From the NCBI RefSeq assembly GCF_022836495.1, contig NZ_BQXM01000006.1, forward strand, positions 1-64,000: DNA of 64,000 bases. The letters are read 5' to 3'. Origin of the DNA: Desulforhabdus sp. TSK (GTDB lineage Bacteria > Desulfobacterota > Syntrophobacteria > Syntrophobacterales > Syntrophobacteraceae). The translations under genes and the position numbers were made by a program. The notes below the pieces were generated by a model, which worked only from the letters and a program-made list of their open reading frames with translations, ran no database searches and was not told the origin of the DNA. This document shows positions 23,317 through 32,337 of this stretch, piece by piece (within the stretch, counting starts at the first letter, position 1; each line of letters begins with the position of its first letter).

Positions 23317-24987
23317 TTACTCTCCGATCGTCATGCGATCCTCTATTATACCCAGCCTTTTCATCTTTTTGTAAAGAGCGGTACGATGTATTCCGAGCAT
23401 CCGCGCCGCTAAAGCGCGATTCCCATCTGCTGTCTGCAGTGCGGACTCTATGGCGCTGCGTTCCGCACTCACCAGCTGTTCTTCCAGCGTTCCCATGGAA
23501 ACGGCTTTCTTGCCTTTGGGGAATATGGGCGGCAAATGGTGTGGCTCGATCGTCAAGCCTTGGACCTTCCAGGCCATCTGACGTATCAGGCTTCGCAGTT
23601 CCCGAACATTTCCCGGCCAGGTATGTGAGACCAATGACTTTACAGTAGCCTCGGAGAGTCGATGCAGGGGCAAGGCTTCACGCTGGCACACCTCAGCAAG
23701 AAAATGTCTTGCCAACAGTGGAATATCTTCCGGCCGCGACCTCAGCGGAGGAATTTCGATGGGAAATTCGTTGATGCGGTAAAATAGATCGCTCCGGAAC
23801 TTTCCTGAGCGGACAAGAGCCGCCAGGTCACGGTTGGTGGCAGCGATGAGACGAAAGTTCACGGCAATCGGCTGGGTGCCGCCCAGGCGATCGATCTTGC
23901 GCTCTCCCAGTACGCGAAGCAGCTTGGCCTGGCTGTCTACCGGCAGTTCGCCGATTTCATCCAGGAAGAGTGTCCCGTCGCACGCGATTTCGAATTTTCC
24001 CGGCTTGCCTTTTTGGCGTGCGCCACTGAAAGCCCCCTCTTCGTACCCGAACAGCTCCGATTCGATGAGGTCATGGGGAATGGCGCCGCAGTTGATCGCA
24101 ACAAAAGGGCCGTTTTTTCGACTCGAAGCTTCGTGAAGCGCCTGCGCAAACAGCTCTTTGCCCGTCCCGCTTTCGCCCAGTATCAGCACCGTCGCAGAAG
24201 AATTCGCAACACGGCGTGCCTGCTCAATGATATGCTGCATTTGCGGATTGATCGTGAAAATGCTTTCAAATGAGCTCCGGTTCCTGCTCATTTCATTGAG
24301 CAGCGTTTCGTAGCGCTCGACCTTCCGCTCCATCGATCGAACCCGATCGACCAGTTTTTCCAATTGCTCAGGGCTCTGAAACAGAATTCTCCCAAAGGCG
24401 CCGATCACCTGGTTGTCCCTTCGGATGGGGAGGTTCACCGTAATTTTAGTCTTGCCGTACAGATCGACAATCTGTGCACTGTCGGCCACGCCGCTTCGGG
24501 CCACCTCCGCCAGGCGACTGCCCGGGGCAAGCTCCCAGAGGAATAATCCCGCACCTGCCCCGGATTCGAGCCCAAACCATCGCTCGTTGGCTGCACTGAG
24601 GAGAGTGACTTTCCCGTCGGTGTCCACAACCGTCAGTCCCTCATAGGGGTTGTCGAGAACCATCCTCACCATTTCCTCATTGATGGTGCAGTCCCCATAA
24701 GGGCCCAGGATCCGATCGGCCGCCCGGACACGCCTGAAAACGACCACTTCAGCCCTTTGTCGCCCTTCGGCCTGTACGAACCAGTCATCGCCGTAGAACG
24801 CCCATTGTCCCGGTCCCAAATCGCGGAGCTGGTGCGGAAGCAGATCGCCTTCTGCCAGATCCATATGGGTTGTGTTGAAAAATTCGGGGTCTACAGCAGT
24901 CACACGCCCGGTTTGATCCAAAAATGCAAGGCCGCATCGACAATAGACGGCTTTACGGAACAAGCTTGCCTGGGAAGTTGAATTCAT
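23317..24987 (-). CDS. Sigma-54-dependent transcriptional activator with PAS domain
   Basis: This 556-residue enhancer-binding protein has a variable N-terminal sensor region (1-100), a PAS domain (about 105-205, DNPYEGLTVVDTDGKVTLLS), and a coiled linker. The AAA+ domain shows Walker A LILGESGTGKELFAQ (271-278), Walker B GTLFLDEIGELP, and the sigma-54 contact loop written GAFSGA (318-323) rather than GAFTGA. A Fis-type helix-turn-helix ends the protein (RALAARMLGIHRTALYKKMK). There is no receiver domain, so a small ligand, perhaps an acyl- or aryl-CoA or acid, is the likely signal. It is divergent from the acyl-CoA dehydrogenase operon, which carries a candidate -24/-12 promoter, and is therefore its probable regulator. 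Confidence 0.93.
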   Translation of the reverse strand: MNSTSQASLFRKAVYCRCGLAFLDQTGRVTAVDPEFFNTTHMDLAEGDLLPHQLRDLGPGQWAFYGDDWFVQAEGRQRAEVVVFRRVRAADRILGPYGDCTINEEMVRMVLDNPYEGLTVVDTDGKVTLLSAANERWFGLESGAGAGLFLWELAPGSRLAEVARSGVADSAQIVDLYGKTKITVNLPIRRDNQVIGAFGRILFQSPEQLEKLVDRVRSMERKVERYETLLNEMSRNRSSFESIFTINPQMQHIIEQARRVANSSATVLILGESGTGKELFAQALHEASSRKNGPFVAINCGAIPHDLIESELFGYEEGAFSGARQKGKPGKFEIACDGTLFLDEIGELPVDSQAKLLRVLGERKIDRLGGTQPIAVNFRLIAATNRDLAALVRSGKFRSDLFYRINEFPIEIPPLRSRPEDIPLLARHFLAEVCQREALPLHRLSEATVKSLVSHTWPGNVRELRSLIRQMAWKVQGLTIEPHHLPPIFPKGKKAVSMGTLEEQLVSAERSAIESALQTADGNRALAARMLGIHRTALYKKMKRLGIIEDRMTIGE

Positions 24988-25030
24988 TCGTCAACATGTC
25001 TCCCTATGGATACATTCTAGTTTTTGCCCA

Positions 25031-25061
25031 ATTGTAGCGAAACTGTAGACATCCGACTACA
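25031..25061. promoter_or_regulatory. Candidate activator binding sites (TGTAG repeats)
   Basis: The half-site TGTAG occurs at 25033-25037 and 25044-25048, with the inverted CTACA at 25057-25061. The last two form the dyad TGTAG-N8-CTACA. They lie about 100 bp upstream of the candidate sigma-54 promoter, the usual place for an enhancer. They also overlap TACAAT (25031-25036, minus strand), a possible -10 of the regulator gene, which would allow autoregulation. Assignment is by position and symmetry only. Confidence 0.4.
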
Positions 25062-25158
25062 CAAATCAAAAAGTGTCAACTTCATGCCTTTTGACTCGCT
25101 TTTAAATAGTTTATTGATTTTCAAATACTTATATCCTGAATGCCCGTTCTCCAGAAGC

Positions 25159-25174
25159 TGGCACGATGCATGAA
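25159..25174 (+). promoter_or_regulatory. Candidate sigma-54 promoter of the acyl-CoA dehydrogenase operon
   Basis: TGGCACG matches the -24 consensus exactly. With the standard four-base spacing the -12 element reads ATGAA against TTGCA, keeping the T and G but not the C. It lies about 105 bp before the first gene and beside a sigma-54 activator gene, which strengthens an otherwise partial match. Confidence 0.5.
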
Positions 25175-25277
25175 ATGCACAGCCACCAATTGTCTCATGG
25201 GACGTGTCCGGATTTTCGGTATTTTGCTGGTGACTTGGGCATACAAACTCTATATGAATCAATCTTTAGGAGGAACA

Positions 25278-26426
25278 ATGTATTCTAACAACGAAGAACT
25301 GCGAATGGCCGCCAACATGATACGCAAGGCAGCTCGGGAACAGGTGGCTCCCCTGGCCCCCTCCATTGATGCAACAGGTCAACTCAACCCGGAAGTGGAA
25401 GGACTGTTGTGGGATTTAGGGCTCATGACCGTTGTCTTTCCGCAGAAATATGGCGGCATGGCGCAGCATAGCGGCACCTTCTTGTGTATCGGAGTTGAGG
25501 AGCTCGCACGCTGCTGCGCCTCCTCGGCCCTCATGTTGATCATTCAGGCTGTCGGCAGTTTCCCCATTATTCATGGCGCCAGGCCGGAACTGCTCGATCG
25601 TCTGCTTCCGAGGATGGTCGAAAACCGTGAACTGGCGGCCTACCTTGTTTCAGAGCCCGGCGCCGGATCCGATGTGGCCTCCATTCGCACCACGGCGGTC
25701 AAAGATGGTGACACATACGTTATTACGGGAACAAAGTGTTTCGCCACAAACGGACCGGTGGCTTCAGTCTATTCCGTTTTGGCCCGGACCTCAAACAATG
25801 GACGCGATGGGTTGTCCTTTTTTCTGGTAGAACGCGAAACCCCTGGACTCACGATTGGAAAAATCGAGAAAAAGCTCGGGCAAAAGGGCTCACAAACTTC
25901 CGAGGTGCATCTCGAGGAGGTGCGTGTACCTGCCGGGAACCTCCTGGGGGAAGAAAACAAAGGTTTCAAACTCGCCATGAAGGATTTCGACATGTCCCGT
26001 CCTGCGGTTGCTGCGCAGGCACTGGGCATAGCCGAGGGTGCATTCGAACAGATGGAAAGGTATTCCAGAGAGAGGGAAACCTTCGGCAAACAACTTTGCG
26101 AACATCAGATGATTCAGCAGATTCTTGCGGACAGCGCCACCCTCATCGAAGCTTCCCGGGGTCTGGTCTATCGAGCCGCGGCCCAGTATGACGAGGGCAA
26201 GCGCAATACCAAGCTGGCGTCCATGGCCAAGGTTTTTGCATCGGATGCAGCCATGAAAATCACCACGGATGCGATACAGGTCTTTGGTGGGTATGGCTAC
26301 ATGCAGGATTATCCTGTGGAGCGGATGTTCCGGGACGCCAAGCTCACCCAGATTTTCGAAGGCGCCAATCAAATTCAGCGGCTGGTGATTGCTAGAGAAA
26401 TAAGGAAAGAGAATTCCACATCCTGA
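25278..26426 (+). CDS. Acyl-CoA dehydrogenase 1 (candidate cyclohexanecarboxyl-CoA dehydrogenase)
   Basis: This 382-residue flavoenzyme of the acyl-CoA dehydrogenase family introduces a C2-C3 double bond into an acyl-CoA and gives electrons to Etf. FAD/substrate signatures are [16 protein letters not shown] and [16 protein letters not shown], then [12 protein letters not shown] and [20 protein letters not shown]. The catalytic base is present: Glu361 in [11 protein letters not shown]. The residue matching Asp91 of the next gene is Val92 here. The ATG at 25278 has an AGGAGGAAC site; upstream in-frame sequence is leader. It is the first gene of a six-gene operon with a CoA ligase, EMO-like protein and EtfBA. 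Cyclic substrate specificity is inferred from the neighbour. Confidence 0.9.
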   Translation: MYSNNEELRMAANMIRKAAREQVAPLAPSIDATGQLNPEVEGLLWDLGLMTVVFPQKYGGMAQHSGTFLCIGVEELARCCASSALMLIIQAVGSFPIIHGARPELLDRLLPRMVENRELAAYLVSEPGAGSDVASIRTTAVKDGDTYVITGTKCFATNGPVASVYSVLARTSNNGRDGLSFFLVERETPGLTIGKIEKKLGQKGSQTSEVHLEEVRVPAGNLLGEENKGFKLAMKDFDMSRPAVAAQALGIAEGAFEQMERYSRERETFGKQLCEHQMIQQILADSATLIEASRGLVYRAAAQYDEGKRNTKLASMAKVFASDAAMKITTDAIQVFGGYGYMQDYPVERMFRDAKLTQIFEGANQIQRLVIAREIRKENSTS

Positions 26427-26456
26427 GATTCAATCATTTTAAGGAGATCGTATCGA

Positions 26457-27599
26457 ATGAAACATCTTACCGAAGAGCAGAAAGTCTTGTTGGAAATGGT
26501 GCGTGATGTGGCGGACCGGGAAATCGCGCCGCGGGCTATCGAACTCGATGAAAAGCACGCTTTCCCGGAACATGCCCAAAAACTGTTTGCCGAGCTGGGA
26601 CTGCTGAATCCGCTTCTGCCCGCCGAACAGGGTGGAACCGAAATGGACAACGAGACGTTCGTGATGATCCTTGAGGAGATTGGCCGGGTTTGTGCCTCCA
26701 CGGCCCTTTTGCTGATCGCTCAGGCCGATGGCATGCTGCCCATCATCCACGGCGGCAGCCCCGTGCTAAAGGAAAAATTCTTGCGTCGCTTTGCCGGGAG
26801 CTCCACACTGCTCACCGCCTTTGCAGCCACTGAGCCCTCAGCCGGCTCGGACCTACTCGCCATGAAGACCCGTGCAGTCAAAAAAGGTGATAAATATGTG
26901 ATCAACGGCCAGAAGTGCTTTATCACCAACGGCTCCCTGGCGGACATCATTTCCCTGTATGCCTACACAGACCCGGAAAGAGGCCCCAAAGGCATGAGCG
27001 TCTTTGTTGTGGAAAAAGGCACTCCCGGTTTGATTTACGGCCGCAATGAGAAAAAAATGGGAATGCGCGGATGTGTCAACTCCCAGCTCTTTTTTGAAAA
27101 CATGGAAATCCCTGCCGAAAACCTTATCGGTGCTGAAGGCGATGGATTCGCCAATCTGATGAAAGCGCTTTCCATAAACCGCGTTTTTTGTGCGGCCCAA
27201 GCCGTGGGGATTGCTCAGGGGGCCCTCGAGCGCAGCATCTCTCATGCCCGTGAGCGTGTGCAATTTGGCAAGCCCATTGCCGATTTGGCTCCCATCCAGT
27301 TCATGATTGCCGATATGGCCACGGCCGTTGAAGCTGCACGTCTGCTGACCCGGGAGGCTGCTCAATGGCTCGATGAGAAAGACAAGAAAGGCGTGCTGCT
27401 GGGAGGAATGGCAAAGACCCTTGCGAGCGATACGGCCATGCGGGTGACCACGGACGCCGTCCAGATACTCGGTGGAGCGGGCTACATGCAGGAATACGGT
27501 GTGGAGCGGATGATGCGTGACGCCAAACTGACACAAATATACACAGGAACGAACCAGATCACCCGTTTGGTGACCGGCCGCACATTGTTGCGTTCCTGA
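26457..27599 (+). CDS. Acyl-CoA dehydrogenase 2 with Asp91/Thr363 active site (candidate cyclohex-1-ene-1-carboxyl-CoA dehydrogenase)
   Basis: This 380-residue acyl-CoA dehydrogenase has the usual FAD motifs (AATEPSAGSDLLAMKT, NGQKCFITNGSLAD, QILGGAGYMQEYGVERMMRD). The catalytic Glu is absent: the C-terminal motif is QIYTGTNQITR, with Thr363 (codon ACA at 27543-27545). The alternative Glu site used by isovaleryl-CoA dehydrogenase is also lost (LSINRVFC). An acidic residue appears instead at Asp91 (LLLIAQADGMLPIIHGG, codon at 26727-26729). As I recall, Asp91 as base with no Glu is the feature of the 1,4-eliminating cyclohex-1-ene-1-carboxyl-CoA dehydrogenase. It follows gene 1 by 30 bp. Confidence 0.88.
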   Translation: MKHLTEEQKVLLEMVRDVADREIAPRAIELDEKHAFPEHAQKLFAELGLLNPLLPAEQGGTEMDNETFVMILEEIGRVCASTALLLIAQADGMLPIIHGGSPVLKEKFLRRFAGSSTLLTAFAATEPSAGSDLLAMKTRAVKKGDKYVINGQKCFITNGSLADIISLYAYTDPERGPKGMSVFVVEKGTPGLIYGRNEKKMGMRGCVNSQLFFENMEIPAENLIGAEGDGFANLMKALSINRVFCAAQAVGIAQGALERSISHARERVQFGKPIADLAPIQFMIADMATAVEAARLLTREAAQWLDEKDKKGVLLGGMAKTLASDTAMRVTTDAVQILGGAGYMQEYGVERMMRDAKLTQIYTGTNQITRLVTGRTLLRS

Positions 27600-27708
27600 C
27601 CGGAAATCACACATCGTGACGTTCATGGTGAGACTGGGCGCAACGCGTGGGACGGAGGCGCGTTCTCGCAGGCTGCACAAGGAACCTTCTCCGATAAGGA
27701 GCAGTGAC

Positions 27709-29379
27709 ATGTCGGAAAATAGAGAATTCACATATGATATTTCCATGTTCCGGGACACGTTCGAAAATGATTTTACCTATCTGAACGGCTTTTTGCGAAA
27801 CGCCCATCGATACGCCAAAAAAAACGCGTTGACGTGTCCCTTGAGGGACAAACAGTGGACCTATCAGGAGCTTGACAAGGCATGCAACATTCTGGCCCAT
27901 GCTCTGAAAAATGATGAGGTAAGCAAGGCCGATGTGGTCATGTACCAGCTTTACAACTGTGCAGAGTGGGTTTTTCTGTATCTGGCGTCGCAGAAACTGG
28001 GGGCCATCAATTGCCCGATCAACTTTCGTTGGTCTTATGGTGAAACCGCTTATGCGCTCGATGACAGCAAACCCAAAGTCTATTTCTACGATGCGGCGGA
28101 TTCCGAAATGGCGGAAAAATCCCTCAACAAGGCATCGCACAAGCCAAAGACCGTCGTCATGGTTGATATTATCGGCAACGCAAAGCCATTTGCGGGAGCA
28201 ATCTCTTTTGAAGAATATATCGCGGGTCAGCCGGACACCGATCCAGGGATTTTCCGCCCAAGCCATATTTATGACGAGACAACGCGTCTGTACACTTCCG
28301 GAACAACCGGCATGCCTAAAGGCGTTCCCCTGAACAACATCAATGAAATTATGAGCGCTCACGATGTCATCATGCATTTCCCGCTCAGCCCTATAGACAA
28401 GACATTGAACATGACCCCCTGGTTCCATCGGGGCGGGCTCTATTCCGGCGGCCCCAACCCTGCGCTTTATGTGGGGGCGGAACTGATCCCCCTCCGTCAT
28501 TATGACGCAGCCGCCGTCCTGGATCTCGTAGACAAACACAGAATCAGCTTCATCATCGGCGCCCCGACCACGCTGGAGGGACTCTGTGCCGAGCAACAGA
28601 AAAAACATCGCGACTTGAGCCATTTAAAAGGTATCGTGACCATGGGCGCTCCTTTGGATCGAGCGGCATGCATTCGCTACCAGAAAGAGCTCACCCCAAA
28701 CATTTTCAACGGGTATGGATCCACGGAAGCTTTTTGGAACACCTTTCTGCGCCCTTATGATTTGCCTGACATGGCGGGGTCTGCCGGCCGTTCGTGCACT
28801 GACGACGATATGGCTGTGGTCCCTGTATACTATGACCGATTGGCCGAACCGGACGACCACGTGAAGAAAGACAACCAGGAAGTGGGCGAGGTCATCATCA
28901 GGGCTGCCGGAAAGTGTTCGTATACCTACGTCAACCGTCCGGACGAAGCGAAAGCAAAATATCATAAGGGATGGCTGTATATTGGAGATCTTGCAACCTG
29001 GAACGAAGATGAGTTCGTGACTTTGGTGGGCCGGAAAGATGATATGCTTATCTCCGGCGGTGAGAACATTCATCCCGTGCAGGTGGAGGCGGTGCTGAAC
29101 GAACACCCGGGTGTGAGGGATTGTGTGGTGGTGGGACTTCCCGACCCCAAATGGGGGCGGGTGGTGGTGGCGTATGTCGTCAGAAGCAACCCATCATTGA
29201 CTGCACAAGAGATTGATGCGTTTTGTCTCGAGCACTCCATGCTGGCCAACTACAAACGCCCCAGGTACTACTGCTTTGTGGATCAGTTGCCCATGACGGC
29301 AACCGGCAAAAAATTGCACTACAAGGTTCGGGAACGTGTCGTTGTGGACGCTGAACAGGGGCTGCTGGAAAAAGTATGA
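27709..29379 (+). CDS. Acyl-CoA synthetase (AMP-forming), candidate cyclohexanecarboxylate-CoA ligase
   Basis: This 556-residue ANL-family ligase activates a carboxylic acid with ATP and CoA. The P-loop is [34 protein letters not shown] is the A5 region, GWLYIGDLATWNEDEFVTLV the hinge region, GRKDDMLISGGENIHPVQVE follows, and the adenylation Lys is in PMTATGKKLHYKVRER. The start with AAGGAGCAG was chosen; the longer frame runs back into the intergenic region. The gene sits between the two dehydrogenases and the electron-transfer genes, so the acid it activates should be the substrate of those dehydrogenases. The cyclic substrate is inferred from context; medium-chain or aromatic acids are alternatives. 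Confidence 0.88.
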   Translation: MSENREFTYDISMFRDTFENDFTYLNGFLRNAHRYAKKNALTCPLRDKQWTYQELDKACNILAHALKNDEVSKADVVMYQLYNCAEWVFLYLASQKLGAINCPINFRWSYGETAYALDDSKPKVYFYDAADSEMAEKSLNKASHKPKTVVMVDIIGNAKPFAGAISFEEYIAGQPDTDPGIFRPSHIYDETTRLYTSGTTGMPKGVPLNNINEIMSAHDVIMHFPLSPIDKTLNMTPWFHRGGLYSGGPNPALYVGAELIPLRHYDAAAVLDLVDKHRISFIIGAPTTLEGLCAEQQKKHRDLSHLKGIVTMGAPLDRAACIRYQKELTPNIFNGYGSTEAFWNTFLRPYDLPDMAGSAGRSCTDDDMAVVPVYYDRLAEPDDHVKKDNQEVGEVIIRAAGKCSYTYVNRPDEAKAKYHKGWLYIGDLATWNEDEFVTLVGRKDDMLISGGENIHPVQVEAVLNEHPGVRDCVVVGLPDPKWGRVVVAYVVRSNPSLTAQEIDAFCLEHSMLANYKRPRYYCFVDQLPMTATGKKLHYKVRERVVVDAEQGLLEKV

Positions 29380-29490
29380 TCCTGCCCGGTGATGCCACTG
29401 TCAGGTCGCATCCCCTGGGATCCGGAAAAACTGTATGGGACGCCGGTCAACAAGGCCAGCGTCAAAGCCGAAGGAACAGGAGGGTCTGTA

Positions 29491-31479
29491 ATGGAATTGA
29501 CCCGGGAAATTTATTGGAACGTTGGCCACAGCGTTATGGTTCCCATGTATGCCATGGCTGTACTGGCCGTTGTCGTCATGCTCCAGGGCATTTTCGAGCG
29601 GATCGAGATCTACAGGAAGGGAAAGCGCGCGGACCGTACAGACGATCTCAAAGGTCGTATTGCGGTTGCCCTGAAAAACGCCTTTTCGCAGCGTCACGTG
29701 CTGAGAGTTCGGGCACCGGGCATAGGGCACAGTCTGTTCTTCTGGGGATTTCTCCTGTTGACCCTCGGGACCCTCCTGATTTTTCTTCAGGCCGACCTGA
29801 CCGATCCCGTGTTCGGGTGGAAATTTCTGTCGGGGAGCTTTTACAAATTTTACTCGCTCGTTCTGGATATTGCAGGCCTCGTGGCGCTCATCATGCTGTG
29901 CGGCCTGTCTTACAGACGCTACTGGGTGCGCCCGGCAGGCCTGGAATCGGATCTCGACGACGCCATCATGCACGGGTTGCTGTTTGCCATTCTTGTCACC
30001 GGCTTTGTCATAGAGGGAGCTCGCATGGCCGTTACCGAGCTCGGCGCCGGGAACAAGCTGGCTGTTTGGTCACCGGTGGGGTTGTCCGTTGCCCGCCAGA
30101 TTGCCGGTATGGGAGAGGAGAGCTTGCGCGCTCTGCATAAAACCACCTGGTGGATTCACTTTTTTCTGACAATGGCATTTTTTGTTGCCCTTCCGAGGAC
30201 CAAGTTTCGCCATATTCTGACCATTACTGCCAATTATGTGTTTGCCGATCATCGGCGCAAGGGAAGCCTGGACACACCTGACCTCGAGGACGAACAGGTT
30301 GCAAGCTACGGTGCCTCGCATCTTAAAGACCTGACGTGGAAGGACATCCTGGACAGCGATGCCTGTGTTGAATGCAAAAGATGTCAAGATCGTTGCCCGG
30401 CCTGGAACACCAACAAGCCCCTCAGCCCCATGAAGCTGATCGGAGACATACGGGAGATCGCCTTTGAACAGCCCGATGCGCAGCTGGTCGAAACCATAGG
30501 GCGGGATGCTTTGTGGGCCTGCACGACCTGTCGCGCCTGCCAGGAGATTTGTCCGGCAACCGTTGAGCATGTCAACAAAATCATCGAGATGCGTCGTCAT
30601 CTGGTTCTCATGAAGGGCGAATTTCCGGGCGACGAAGTGATGGAAGCGGCGAACCACCTGGAAGTAAATGGAAACCCGCTCGGCATGGCATTTTCCTCTC
30701 GAGGCGACTGGGCCGACGGGCTGAGCGTCACGCGCATGTCCGATAATGCCGATGTGGATATCCTCTATTTTGTCGGCTGCTATGCGTCCTTCGACAAACG
30801 CAACATCAAGGTGGCCAAAAGCTTTGTTCAACTCTGTGAAGCAGCCGGCATCAAGGTTGGGATTCTCGGCAAGGAAGAAAAATGCTGTGGCGAGCCTGTC
30901 CGCAAACTGGGGAACGAATACCTCTATCAGAGCCTTGCGGTTGAAAATATCGAGGTTTTGAAGGGTTATGGGGTGAAAAGGATCGTCACAGCCTGCCCCC
31001 ACTGTTTCAATACGCTGGATCGAGATTACCGCGACCTTGGATTTAATATTCAGGTCGAACACTACGTCACCTATCTTCAAAATTTGGTCCGGCAAGGCCG
31101 ATTGAAGCTCAGGCCTGAGCGCTTCTCGTGCACGTACCACGACTCGTGCTACGTTGGCCGGTACAATGACATTTACCTGCCTCCCCGTGAGCTCCTGCAT
31201 GCCGCTGGGGCTGCCATCCGTGAAATGGAGCGGAACCGGCAGGAGGGGTTCTGCTGCGGCGGCGGCGGCGGGCGGGTTGTGGCGGATGAGAAAATTGGGT
31301 CCCGAATCTGTGAAACCAGAGCTAAAATGGCGGCAGATACCGGAGCAGGCCTGCTCATTTCCAACTGCCCCTTTTGCTTGACCATGTTTGAGGACGGGAT
31401 CAAAGGGGCCGCATTGGAAGGAAAGCTGGTACCGCGGGACATAGCCGAAATTTTGGTGGAGCGACTGGAGAAGCAATAA
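29491..31479 (+). CDS. Membrane Fe-S oxidoreductase, EMO-like Etf:menaquinone oxidoreductase
   Basis: This 662-residue protein has an N-terminal membrane domain with about six helices (for example MYAMAVLAVVVMLQGIF, LFFWGFLLLTLGTLLIFLQ, IHFFLTMAFFVALP) of the NarI/HdrE haem-binding type. Two ferredoxin motifs follow, CVECKRCQDRCPAW and CTTCRACQEICPA. A C-terminal HdrB-like part has two CCG modules (EKCCGEPVRKLG, TACPHCFNTL, HDSCYVGRYNDIYLP, GFCCGGGGGR, NCPFCL). This is the build of the Etf:(methyl)menaquinone oxidoreductase (EMO) of syntrophs and Geobacter. It directly precedes etfBA, so it should pass electrons from Etf to menaquinone. Start at 29491 has AGGAGG; upstream in-frame sequence is probably untranslated. 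Confidence 0.88.
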   Translation: MELTREIYWNVGHSVMVPMYAMAVLAVVVMLQGIFERIEIYRKGKRADRTDDLKGRIAVALKNAFSQRHVLRVRAPGIGHSLFFWGFLLLTLGTLLIFLQADLTDPVFGWKFLSGSFYKFYSLVLDIAGLVALIMLCGLSYRRYWVRPAGLESDLDDAIMHGLLFAILVTGFVIEGARMAVTELGAGNKLAVWSPVGLSVARQIAGMGEESLRALHKTTWWIHFFLTMAFFVALPRTKFRHILTITANYVFADHRRKGSLDTPDLEDEQVASYGASHLKDLTWKDILDSDACVECKRCQDRCPAWNTNKPLSPMKLIGDIREIAFEQPDAQLVETIGRDALWACTTCRACQEICPATVEHVNKIIEMRRHLVLMKGEFPGDEVMEAANHLEVNGNPLGMAFSSRGDWADGLSVTRMSDNADVDILYFVGCYASFDKRNIKVAKSFVQLCEAAGIKVGILGKEEKCCGEPVRKLGNEYLYQSLAVENIEVLKGYGVKRIVTACPHCFNTLDRDYRDLGFNIQVEHYVTYLQNLVRQGRLKLRPERFSCTYHDSCYVGRYNDIYLPPRELLHAAGAAIREMERNRQEGFCCGGGGGRVVADEKIGSRICETRAKMAADTGAGLLISNCPFCLTMFEDGIKGAALEGKLVPRDIAEILVERLEKQ

Positions 31480-31530
31480 AGGGTCGCTGTTGTGTGAATG
31501 AACGTGAGATGGATAAATAAGGAAAGACTT

Positions 31531-32304
31531 ATGAAAATTCTTGTTTGCATCAAGCAGGTGCCCGATATGGAAGGGAAGTTCCAGATAGATGCTGACGGCA
31601 TCTGGTACAGCGAGGAGGACCTTGCCTGGCGTATGAACGAGTATGACGGTTATGCTGTCGAACAGGCTGTTCGCCTTCGGGAGCAGGTCGGGGCTGCCGC
31701 TGACCTGACGGTCCTTTCCATCGGCCCTGATCGGGTCCGGGAGGCAATGAAAAAGGCCATGGCGATGGGTTGCGACCGTGGTGTTCATATCAAGGACAAT
31801 GATGCTTTTCGCAAGGACCCTTTTGAGATCGCTTCGCTGATTGCCGCATTTGCAGGCGGTAAGGGATTTGATGTGATTTTTACAGGCATGCAGTCCCAGG
31901 ACCGTGGCTCAGGGCAGGTCGGCGTGCTGCTGGCCGAAATGCTTGGAATTCCTGCAGTCACAACCATTGTCCATTTCGAGTTTGCCGACGGCACCCTGCA
32001 AGTCAAGCGCGAACTTGAAGGTGGCACTAAATCCGTCGTGCGCATGAAAACTCCGGCTCTGGTTACCTGTCAGTTGGGCCTCAATACCCCTCGCTATCCG
32101 ACTCTGCCGAACATCCTGCAGGCCAGGAAAAAAGAGCTGCTTTCACTTGAGCCTTCTGATTTGGCAAAGACCGAGGCCCGGTTGACAACGGAAAAAATGT
32201 ACTTTCCCGAAAAAAAAGGCGGTATGGTTCTCGAAGGGGAACCGGACAAGCTGGCCGATCAGCTGCTGGCTATTCTGCGGGAAAAAACACTGGTACTGCG
32301 ATAA
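31531..32304 (+). CDS. etfB: Electron transfer flavoprotein beta subunit
   Basis: This 257-residue EtfB begins MKILVCIKQVPDMEGKFQID, with the typical YDGYAVEQAVRLRE, IFTGMQSQDRGSGQVGVLLA and VKRELEGGTKSVVRMKTPAL segments. It binds AMP (or a second FAD in bifurcating forms). The start at 31531 has AAGGAAAG; the 11-codon extension upstream is less likely. It is 51 bp after the EMO-like gene and 33 bp before etfA, and is the electron acceptor partner of the operon's dehydrogenases. The adjacent quinone oxidoreductase argues for a non-bifurcating role. Confidence 0.93.
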   Translation: MKILVCIKQVPDMEGKFQIDADGIWYSEEDLAWRMNEYDGYAVEQAVRLREQVGAAADLTVLSIGPDRVREAMKKAMAMGCDRGVHIKDNDAFRKDPFEIASLIAAFAGGKGFDVIFTGMQSQDRGSGQVGVLLAEMLGIPAVTTIVHFEFADGTLQVKRELEGGTKSVVRMKTPALVTCQLGLNTPRYPTLPNILQARKKELLSLEPSDLAKTEARLTTEKMYFPEKKGGMVLEGEPDKLADQLLAILREKTLVLR

Positions 32305-32337
32305 ACAAAACAATACGAAGATCAAGGAGATCTTTCC

